DNA from: Sphingomonadaceae bacterium | Lineage (GTDB): Bacteria; Pseudomonadota; Alphaproteobacteria; Sphingomonadales; Sphingomonadaceae | NCBI GenBank assembly: GCA_016462305.1 | Contig: JAEMTM010000053.1 | Span: 1-12,141 of the forward strand | Direction of reading: 5' to 3' | Length of the DNA: 12,141 nucleotides | Part shown: in pieces, positions 1 to 7,900 of the stretch | Position numbering within the stretch: position 1 is the first letter of the stretch | Layout: the number at the start of each line of letters is the position of its first letter | Translations under genes and position numbers: made by a program | Notes under the pieces: generated by a model | The model's input: only the letters and a program-made list of their open reading frames with translations | Database searches by the model: none | Told to the model about the DNA's origin: nothing

Positions 1-9
1 GGGGGCTTT

Positions 10-15
10 GGAGGG
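10..15 (+). promoter_or_regulatory. Ribosome binding site for the TTG-started channel gene
   Basis: GGAGGG lies five bases before a TTG codon at 21. It is close to the ideal anti-Shine-Dalgarno match, and it is the main reason for choosing TTG rather than the internal ATG at 144. The internal ATG would leave a signal peptide of only about 16 residues. No promoter can be seen because only nine bases precede this site. Confidence 0.75.
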
Positions 16-20
16 TTAAG

Positions 21-1463
21 TTGAACCGAGTTTTTAAGAAAGTTTTCCCGGGCGGGCTTAGCCTTTATGTTTCGGCTTGCTCTTTGCCCCGCCCAGTTTC
101 TTTGATCGGCGGGCTGCGTCTTGTTGCGTTGTTGTTTGGCGGAATGGTTTTTGCCACACTCTGGGCCGCGCCACGCCCCGCTGTGGCCGCGCAGGTCGCG
201 GCGGATGAGGTTGTAACGTCTGATGAGGTTGTAACAGCCGATGTAACATCTGATGAGGCTGTAACAGAGGTTCCCTCGGATGAAACACAGGCTGCATGGA
301 CGTTCGAGCGGCTGGTAAGTGAAGTGGCGGCGCGAAATCCGCGTATTCGTTCGCAATCTGCCGCAGCCACGGCCGCAGGCTTTGATGTTTCCGCCGCGCG
401 TTGGCAATTCTTCCCCGCCCCCGCCGTGCAGGTCGAGACCAGTGGAAAAGATCGTCAACTGATCGCCTCTGTCTCTCAGCCTATTTACAGTTTTGGAAGG
501 CTGGAATCCGACCTGAAGGCCGCAAAATCCCGTGCAAGCCTTGCGAATATAAAGGTTGAAGAGGCGCAATATGTGCTGAGTTTTCGGGTGTTGGATTTGT
601 TTGGACAGTTGTTGACGGCATCCCGATCCCTCGACGTGTTTCGCCAAGATTTGAACCGGTTGGGCGCATTGGAGGAGATGATCGGTCGCCGTGTGACAGC
701 CGGCGTTTCGGCACCCGTGGACCTCAACCTGGTACAGACCCGCATACGCCAGTCCGGTAACAATATCGTCAGCCTCACGGCGCGTCAGAACGCGGCCCTT
801 GCTGGGTTAAGCGAGCTTCTCGGCGCGCCTTTGACGGTGCAAGACGTTGTTTTGCCAACGATGACTGCACAGACATTATCGGATGATCCTTCGGTCGCGC
901 AGGACCCGGTTGAACAAAGCCTCAGCTACAGCCCTGTTTTGAAACGCGCGCGCGGCGATGTTGAAGTGGCTAACATCGACAGCGCACGCGCCCTCAATGC
1001 CATCAAGCCAACACTCTATGGCAAGTTTGAGCAGCGCATTGATGATGGGCGTTATGACACATCTGCTTTTCCTGCCAGCCGTGTTCTATTTGGCTTGCAA
1101 TATAGTTTTGGCTCCGGCTTGTCGTCTTTGTCGCGGGTGGACGCGGCTCAGGCGCAGGCCGAAGGTGCTAAACTTTCCTTGGATGCGGCACAGGAAGATG
1201 TTCGGGCTTCTGTCCGCACCGACTTAGAAACGCGGGATGCGGCGTCTCGGCTGGTCGAATCCTTGCGCTTAAACCTCCTGCTTCAGGAAGAGACTTTTGG
1301 CTCTTACAATCGCCTTTTCCTTGCGGGGAAACGCAGTTGGCTCGACCTTTTGAACGTCGTGCGCGAAGTCACAGAAAGTGAGCGCGCTCTTGCCGATGCA
1401 GAAGTCCAATATCTCGTTTCGGACTATCGTCTGCAACTTCAGACAGGGCAGATAAGATGGTAG
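21..1463 (+). CDS. TolC-family outer-membrane channel of a type I secretion system
   Basis: This 480-residue protein is a likely outer-membrane efflux channel of the TolC/LapE type, forming the exit duct of the secretion machine encoded downstream. The start is TTG with a strong ribosome binding site. The N-terminus is long: basic residues, a hydrophobic stretch at about 30-50, then PRPAVAA at about 51-57, which looks like a signal peptidase I site. An acidic, low-complexity linker with short repeats follows (about 60-90). The mature body is alanine-rich and helical, with family-like features: an N-proximal NPRIRS segment, SQPIYSFGRL early in the first half, and LFGLQYSFGSG in the second-half beta strand followed by a long coiled-coil region. 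The overall length fits TolC homologues (about 430-500). The gene overlaps the ABC gene by 7 bp, which suggests translational coupling. Family assignment is from pattern recognition; the cargo is inferred from context. Confidence 0.9.
   Translation: MNRVFKKVFPGGLSLYVSACSLPRPVSLIGGLRLVALLFGGMVFATLWAAPRPAVAAQVAADEVVTSDEVVTADVTSDEAVTEVPSDETQAAWTFERLVSEVAARNPRIRSQSAAATAAGFDVSAARWQFFPAPAVQVETSGKDRQLIASVSQPIYSFGRLESDLKAAKSRASLANIKVEEAQYVLSFRVLDLFGQLLTASRSLDVFRQDLNRLGALEEMIGRRVTAGVSAPVDLNLVQTRIRQSGNNIVSLTARQNAALAGLSELLGAPLTVQDVVLPTMTAQTLSDDPSVAQDPVEQSLSYSPVLKRARGDVEVANIDSARALNAIKPTLYGKFEQRIDDGRYDTSAFPASRVLFGLQYSFGSGLSSLSRVDAAQAQAEGAKLSLDAAQEDVRASVRTDLETRDAASRLVESLRLNLLLQEETFGSYNRLFLAGKRSWLDLLNVVREVTESERALADAEVQYLVSDYRLQLQTGQIRW
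204..269 (+). repeat. 18-bp imperfect tandem repeat inside the channel gene
   Basis: Units beginning gatgaggttgtaac start at 204 and 222. A shortened 12-base unit follows at 240 and another full unit at 252. All copies keep the reading frame and encode DEVVTS/DEVVTA/DVTS/DEAVTE. The repeat forms an acidic linker just after the predicted signal cleavage site, outside the conserved TolC fold, so copy-number change in steps of 18 bp would alter linker length without a frameshift. Confidence 0.8.
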
Positions 1464-3694
1464 TTGACTCTGAAAGCGACGGCTTAATAACGATGATGGA
1501 CGGACCCGACGCCGATGAGGTTGCCGTCGTCGTTTCCTCGACCCGCGATGCTTCTTTTTCGCACGAAGGGCTCATGTGGCTGAGCCAGCAGCTCGTTTCC
1601 GCCGGTGTTACAGATTATCGGCTGTTGAGCCGGGATTCAGTTATGCTGGCCCGGCATTTTCTGTTGGAAGATGCGCCTGATTTTCATCAGGTCGCACTTC
1701 TTGAACTATTCGAAAAACTGAACATTGAGGCAGGGGACTGGACGACAGAGCTGGCATCGATCGCGTTACCGGCGGTCGCCCTTATTCCTGATCATGGCTA
1801 TGCCTTTGTGTACGCAGCCGGCGGTCCTGGTGAATGGCTGGTGGAAACGCATACTGGTCGCCGGCAATTCGGCTCGTGGCCTGCGGGAACACTGTTCTTG
1901 CCTGCGTCGCCCGCCCGGAAAAAGGCTACGCTGCAAACTGCCGAGGAGTTGTTCGAGACGATATTGGGCAAGGATCGGGCTTGGGTACCCTTAGCCGCCG
2001 TTGCGACGACACTGAGTTCGATATTGTTGTTGGCGACTTCGCTATATTCGATGCAAGTCTATGACCGCGTCATTGGCCAGGGTGGCCTGTCAACTTTGAT
2101 TGTCTTAACGGTCGGCGTTGTCATTGCGATTGTGGTCGAACTGGGACTTAAACTGGCGCGCTCGGCCATTATGGATCGGGCCATCAACGCGATTGATGTG
2201 GACGCCTCGGTTTCTGTCTACGCACGATTGTTGTCGGTTCGCTTGGACCAAATGCCGCCAAGTCTTGGGACATTGGCGGCGCAGGTGCGTGGTTTTGAAA
2301 CCGTACGTGCCTTTGCCCTTGCCAGAATTATCTATCTGGCAACGGACCTACCTTTTGCCGTTTTCTTTCTGCTGATCATCTGGATGATCGGTGGTTTTGC
2401 GGTGGCTATGGTCCCGGCTATTGCCTTTGTGATTGCTGTCGCTGGTGGCCTTTCCCTGCGTCGTGCCATTGCCAGACATGCGACCAATGAAATGTCGGTC
2501 ACTAATATGCGTCAAGGTGTCCTTGTTGAAACGATTCAGTCCGCAGAATCGATGAAGGCGGCGGGGGCAGGGTGGTTGCTGCAGGGCCGTTGGAACTCCC
2601 TATCGCGGGAAAGCGCCAATGAATCTATGAAGCTCAAGCAGCTCAATGATCATGCCGCACATTTTTCCAGCCTTATGCAGCAGCTTAGCTATGTTTTGCT
2701 CGTCGCCACTGGAGCCTATTTGGCCGTGGACGGCCGAACAATGACGGTAGGGGCGATTATCGCCTGTTCGATTATATCGGGTCGGGTGCTCGGTCCGGTT
2801 GCAGCTTTGCCGGGCCTGCTGGTGCAGTGGGGTAACTCAAAAATTGCGCTCGACCATCTTGAAAAACTGTTTGAACTTGAACGCGACAATCATGGCATTC
2901 TTCAGCCACTGTCGCCGGCATTTGTTCAAGGTAAGCTGGAGGTCCGCAACGTCGAATTTGCTTGGCGGGGGCAGACAACGCCCTTCGCGTTGAACGGCTT
3001 TACGGTTCAACCGGGCGAACGGGTCGGAGTCATTGGATCGGTCGGGTCCGGGAAGAGCACGCTTCTGAAGCTTTTTGTCGGCGTGATAAAGGCGTCGAAG
3101 GGTGTGGTGTGTCTCGACGGCATGGATGTGCAGCATATCGCTGCGGATCGGCGGTCAGAGTTGATAGGATATTTGCCGCAGACCACGAGATTAATCAGCG
3201 GGACGTTGCGGCAAAACCTGACCCTTGGCCTCCCTTATGTCGCAGAAGATGTGCTGATGGCCGCGATCCAAACCACGGGACTGGCGGAACAGATTGCCGG
3301 ACGTCCGGAAGGGTTGGATGTCCGCATTTCGGAAGGCGGCGAGGGCCTGTCTGGCGGGCAAAAGCAGCTTGTGGCGCTCACACGTCTGCTGTTGTGCCAA
3401 TCCTCACTGTGGCTGCTAGATGAACCGACATCGTCTATGGACGAAGGGACCGAGGAGCGGTGCCTTATGGCGCTGAAACGGCATGTTCGATCGGGCCAGA
3501 CGCTTGTTGTCGTCACGCACAAAGCACGCTTGCTTGACCTTGTGGATCGGCTTGTCGTTTTAACCCCTCAAGGCATCGCACTGGATGGTCCAAAAGACAA
3601 GGTTCTGGACGCGTTGCGTCAAAGAGCCGCTGCTGCACAGCAACAGCAGGGCGGCATCGTCACCACCGGTTCAAATCTGCGCTCTTCTGTATAG
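1457..3694 (+). CDS. Type I secretion ABC exporter (LapB/HlyB type) with inactive C39-like domain
   Basis: This 745-residue inner-membrane transporter would power export of the adhesin. Three parts are visible in order. Residues 1 to about 165 match the position of a C39 peptidase-like domain but contain no cysteine, so this is a substrate-docking rather than a cleaving domain. The transmembrane domain spans about 178-450, with hydrophobic spans near 178-198, 211-232, 291-333 (two) and 410-450 (two). The nucleotide-binding domain follows to about 720. It has Walker A GSVGSGKST at 527-535, signature LSGGQ at 631-635, Walker B ending in D655-E656 followed by PT, and the switch histidine H688. 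All catalytic residues are present, so an active ATPase is expected. The C-terminus adds an Ala/Gln-rich tail. ATG at 1457 overlaps the previous stop by 7 bp, and the fusion-protein gene follows after 8 bp. Length and order fit the family well (usual about 700-740). Confidence 0.95.
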   Translation: MVVDSESDGLITMMDGPDADEVAVVVSSTRDASFSHEGLMWLSQQLVSAGVTDYRLLSRDSVMLARHFLLEDAPDFHQVALLELFEKLNIEAGDWTTELASIALPAVALIPDHGYAFVYAAGGPGEWLVETHTGRRQFGSWPAGTLFLPASPARKKATLQTAEELFETILGKDRAWVPLAAVATTLSSILLLATSLYSMQVYDRVIGQGGLSTLIVLTVGVVIAIVVELGLKLARSAIMDRAINAIDVDASVSVYARLLSVRLDQMPPSLGTLAAQVRGFETVRAFALARIIYLATDLPFAVFFLLIIWMIGGFAVAMVPAIAFVIAVAGGLSLRRAIARHATNEMSVTNMRQGVLVETIQSAESMKAAGAGWLLQGRWNSLSRESANESMKLKQLNDHAAHFSSLMQQLSYVLLVATGAYLAVDGRTMTVGAIIACSIISGRVLGPVAALPGLLVQWGNSKIALDHLEKLFELERDNHGILQPLSPAFVQGKLEVRNVEFAWRGQTTPFALNGFTVQPGERVGVIGSVGSGKSTLLKLFVGVIKASKGVVCLDGMDVQHIAADRRSELIGYLPQTTRLISGTLRQNLTLGLPYVAEDVLMAAIQTTGLAEQIAGRPEGLDVRISEGGEGLSGGQKQLVALTRLLLCQSSLWLLDEPTSSMDEGTEERCLMALKRHVRSGQTLVVVTHKARLLDLVDRLVVLTPQGIALDGPKDKVLDALRQRAAAAQQQQGGIVTTGSNLRSSV

Positions 3695-3702
3695 GCAATA
3701 TC

Positions 3703-4905
3703 ATGAATATGATCGAACATCTCTCAAAATCGAAGCGCTCGAAGGCTGGCAGCCTTGGTTCGGCGCTGCGTAATCCGTCCCGTGCAGTTATTGTTGTAGT
3801 GTCATTGCTGGTGGCGATTACGGCTATCGCCCTCTGGGCTGGATTTGCAGAGATTGATCAGCTCGTGCGCGCGCGCGGTCAGGTGATTGCGGTTGAGCGC
3901 ACGCAGATGATCGAAGCCACCGATAATGGCGTGCTGGCCGAAATGTATGTTCGCGAAGGGCAGATGGTCAAAAAGGGGCAACTGCTTGCGCAGTTGGACC
4001 AAAGCCGGGTCATGGCAGCCTTTGACGATAGCCAGAATAAAGTAGCTGCGCTTAAGGCTGCGCTCGCAAGATTGCGTGCCGAAGTTTATGGTGAGGACCT
4101 CAAATTCCCCCCTGAACTTGATGCGTGGCCCGTGTTTAAGGAAAACCAGAGGCAGTTGTTCCAGCGTCGACGCCAGGCGCTGCGCGAGGGCATTGGCGCG
4201 TTGGAAACAAACCGGAATCTGGCCGCGCAGGAATTGGCAATTTCCGAACCGCTTTTGGCGTCCGGAGATGTCGGTCAGGCTGAAGTGATCCGTCTAAAGC
4301 GGTCTCGCGCCGAATTAGACGGTCAAATTGTTACCTTGCGCAATCGCTTTTTTCAGGATGCCCAAGCCGAAATGGTGAAGGCAGAGGAAGATCTGGCCGC
4401 GCAAGAGGAATTGCTTCGCGAACGCACCGCTGTTTTGCAAATGACGGAATTGCGTGCACCGCTCGACGGGCAGGTGAAATCCATTGATGTCACCACCCCG
4501 GGCGCCGCAGTTCGTCAGGGTGAGCCTATCCTGCAAATTCTTCCGACATCCGGAAATCTGATTGTGGAGGCTAAATATCTACCCACCGACGTTTCGTCGC
4601 TTCGGGTTGGACTTCCGGCGACAGTGAAGCTCGATGCTTATGATTCCGGACTTTACGGCAGTCTTGAAGGCCGGGTGGACTATATCAGTCCGGACACGCT
4701 GACCGAGCCCGGCCCTCAAGGTTCGGAGACTGTTTATTATCGGGTTCTTGTGCGCCTCGATCCAAAATTAAACGCAGCAAGCAAAGTAAAAATTAACGCT
4801 GGAATGACCGCGACCGTGGAAGTTCGTAGCCGGACTCGCACCGTCCTTAGCTACCTCACCCAACCAATAACGAAAACCTTGTCCACCTCGCTTGGCGAGC
4901 GTTGA
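3703..4905 (+). CDS. HlyD/LapC-family membrane fusion protein (periplasmic adaptor)
   Basis: This 400-residue adaptor should link the ABC exporter to the outer-membrane channel. A short cytoplasmic basic N-terminus (SKSKRSKAG) precedes one membrane span at about 26-49. The first lipoyl half is at about 73-100 (NGVLAEMYVREGQMVKKGQLL), followed by a long charged alpha-helical hairpin at about 101-249. The second lipoyl half is at about 250-281 (ELRAPLDGQVKSIDVTTPG) and a beta-barrel region at about 285-385. It is slightly shorter than many HlyD homologues (about 430-480), mainly because the hairpin is compact. The ribosome binding site is weak (TAGG around the upstream stop), so translation probably depends on coupling to the ABC gene 8 bp upstream. 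A second ATG at 3709 is an equally possible start. I see no cysteine. Confidence 0.94.
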   Translation: MNMIEHLSKSKRSKAGSLGSALRNPSRAVIVVVSLLVAITAIALWAGFAEIDQLVRARGQVIAVERTQMIEATDNGVLAEMYVREGQMVKKGQLLAQLDQSRVMAAFDDSQNKVAALKAALARLRAEVYGEDLKFPPELDAWPVFKENQRQLFQRRRQALREGIGALETNRNLAAQELAISEPLLASGDVGQAEVIRLKRSRAELDGQIVTLRNRFFQDAQAEMVKAEEDLAAQEELLRERTAVLQMTELRAPLDGQVKSIDVTTPGAAVRQGEPILQILPTSGNLIVEAKYLPTDVSSLRVGLPATVKLDAYDSGLYGSLEGRVDYISPDTLTEPGPQGSETVYYRVLVRLDPKLNAASKVKINAGMTATVEVRSRTRTVLSYLTQPITKTLSTSLGER

Positions 4906-4916
4906 CACTGAATAAC

Positions 4917-4922
4917 GGGGAA
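4917..4922 (+). promoter_or_regulatory. Ribosome binding site of the adhesin gene
   Basis: GGGGAA lies seven bases before ATG 4930, inside the 24-bp gap after the fusion-protein stop. It is a moderate match. No promoter-like boxes or terminator are seen in this gap, so the adhesin is probably cotranscribed with its secretion genes. Confidence 0.5.
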
Positions 4923-4929
4923 TTGAATC

Positions 4930-7900
4930 ATGACTGACATTAACAACCAAAATCTTACATCGGATCACAATAGTCGGCAGGCTTCGTCGCAAAGCGTTGC
5001 TGCTCCGGACTATCTGCCATCAGTTCAGCTCCCGGTCCAAGCGGTAGGCACTTTGGTTGATCCATTGGGTGTAAGTAAGCAGTCCAAAGGCAAGCGCCGG
5101 GGCAAGAAGGCGGCTCCGGCTCAGCAGGATTTGGCCTATGCAGATAGTCAGGAGCAGTCCGCGAACGCAAAGGGCGAAGAAAAGGCATCTGGCGGCGGCG
5201 GCGGTAGCAGCCTTTTATATGTGGTAGGTGGTCTTGCTGTAGTTGGTGCCGGTGTCGCTCTGGCTGGAGGCGGCGGCTCGTCGCCCGCTCCCGAACCGCC
5301 CAAGGATACAACAGCACCCACCGCACCCACGGTTTCGCTTGCAACCGACACAGGCAGCTCTTCCACTGATCGCATCACAAGCAACGGTCGCATCGATGTT
5401 GGTGGCCTCGAAACGGGCGCAACTTGGGAATATTCGACCAATGGCGGAACAAGCTGGCAGGCCGGTACCGGAACAAACTTTACGCTCAGCGCCGGGACAT
5501 ATGCAGATGGCGCAGTTTTGGTCCGTCAAAAGGATGCTGCGGGCAATGTAAGCGCGACGGGTAAACCCGCAGGCGCGGTGACAATTGACGCAACGGCACC
5601 TGCGGTCGCTGTAATCACACAGGTTGCTGGAGACGGCATTGTTAGCGCTGCAGAAAAGGCGGCTGGTGTGACTGTGAGTGGTACAGGCGAAGCCGGTAGC
5701 AGCGTTTCTGTTGTTTGGGGCACGGTTACGAAGACCGGGACCGTCAATGCGTCTGGCGCATGGAGTGTCCAGTTTGCATCGACAGATGTGCCCGCCGATG
5801 GCGCAACGACGGTACGGGTCACATTGACCGACCTAGCCGGAAATGCATCTACCGAGGCACAGCGGGCTGTAACTGTCGATACCCGCGTCCTTATTCAAGG
5901 TAATATCGTCGCTGGTCCGCTGGTTGCTGGCCACGGCCTGACCGTTTCTATTTTCACCAGCGCTGGCACGCTTCTTCAGTCGGGTGTCGCCGTTGCAAAT
6001 GACGGAAGTTTTTCGATACGTGTGTCGGCAAATCTTGGCGATGTGCTGATTGCGAAAGTCACTGACTCCAGCACAGGTGCTGACTATTCTGACGAGGCGA
6101 CGGGCGCTGCCAAAGACCTTAACGCTGCGCTATTTGCCACCGTGATTGTTTCAGACCTGTCTGCCCCCGTTCAGGCGCAGGTTAACCCGGTGACCACTTT
6201 GGCCGCGATCAAGGCTGGTCTCAGTGCCGATGGCAGCGGGACTATCAGCAATGCTGCCGCCGTTCGGGATGCCAATACGCTTGTGGCAAAGGCCCTTGGG
6301 CTCGAAAATGTCACCGTGGCCCCTGTTACCACCAATGGCGGTAGCTATGCGCCGTCGGATGGTTTGAGTTCAGGTGAAAAGCTGGGCGCAGTTCTGGCTG
6401 CGCTTTCCGGCCTTGACGCAACAAATGCAGGTAACACGCAAACGTCTTTGACATTCTTGGCTGCACAGATCGGTGTTTCTGGTCAGGCACTCAGCGCAGC
6501 GGGCCAGGCCGCTGTTATCAACGGCGCCGTAGCTGCCTCGCTACGTACCGATGGAAAGCTTGAGGCTGCAATTTCCAATCTGTTGGCAGCGACGCAGCAG
6601 TCAGTTGACCTGAGCATCGGATCTGTCGCGACTGACAATGTCGTTTCCGCATCCGAACTTAATGGACTTGTCCTTTCAGGAACTGTGGCAACAGGGGCGA
6701 CCTCGGTGGTTCTCAGCCTTGGCAGTAGGACCGCAAATGCTACCATAACCAATGGAACTTGGTCATACGCCCTTTCCGCTTCTGATGCTTCTGCATTGGG
6801 TTCGAATGGCGCAAAGGTTTTGGTCGCGACGGCTGTTTTGGCGAACGGACAATCCGTCACTTCGTCGCGGGCAATCCTACTCGACACTGCTGGACCCGCT
6901 GCCACCATCAATATTATTTCAGGGAATGATGTTGTAAATGCAGCCGAAAAATTGGCTGGCGTGGTCATTTCTGGAACTGCCGAGGCAAAATCATCCATTC
7001 GGTTGAATTGGGGCGGCGCGGCGTTATCGACGCAAGCTGACCTTGCTGGTAACTGGACGTTGACGGTTCCGTCCGCTCAAGTGCCAGCGACCGGAAACAC
7101 GACCGTCTCGGTCGTTGCAACCGACGTCAATAACAATGCTGGGCAGGCTGTAACCCGCAATGTCGCTGTTGATACGACGCCGCCAACAAAGCCAACCATT
7201 AATGTGCTGAGCCAAGATGACGTGCTTGGCGCGCCTGAAGTTGTAAATGGCATTGATTTGACTGGGGTGACTGATCCTGGGGTTAAGGTCCTTCTCAGTT
7301 GGGGAAATGGCACTCAATATTCAACCTCTGCCAACGATCTTGGTGAATGGAAGATCCCCATTTCAGCTTCTGGAATTCCAGCGCCGGGTGTGCGTTCTAT
7401 CACGGTCCAAGCGGAAGATTCTGCGGGTAACTTGAGTGATAATGCAACCCGAGATGTTACACTTTATGGCACCCTTACTGCACCGGTTATTCTGCCCGTT
7501 GCGGGCGATAACATTGTAAATGTTGCAGACAGTGCAAATGGGATTACGCTGAAAGGCCTCGCGCCGGCCAATGCTCTGGTTCGCATCGTCTGGGGAGCCA
7601 CAACTGTGACGGCGGAAACCGATCCGCTTGGGAATTGGATCGCGCAATTTGGTCTTGCGGATCTTCCGGCAGACGGAAATACGACGATTACGGCAACAAT
7701 AGTTGATGCATCGGGCGCTGAATTTGGTTCTTCGAGCCGGCCAGTTGCGATTGACACCTCCAGCCCGGCCCCAGTTTTGATAGATGCGATAGCGCAGAAT
7801 AATATTGTGAATGCGCTGGAAAAGTCGGCTGGTGTTGTTGTGTCAGGTACAGCAGAGGCGGGCAGCAAAGTAGATATAACCTGGGGTGAATCCACGAAGT

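Noticed and set aside
144..1463. Alternative ATG start for the channel gene at 144
   Set aside because: It would cut the hydrophobic part of the signal peptide to an implausible length, while the TTG at 21 has a near-ideal ribosome binding site.
5110..5115. Di-alanine (residues 61-62, KKAAPA) as a LapG-type protease cleavage site
   Set aside because: The known LapG sites have A-A followed by glycine in a TAAG/PAAG-like context within a folded retention module. Here the following residue is proline and the surrounding region looks disordered. No LapD or LapG gene is present in the window.
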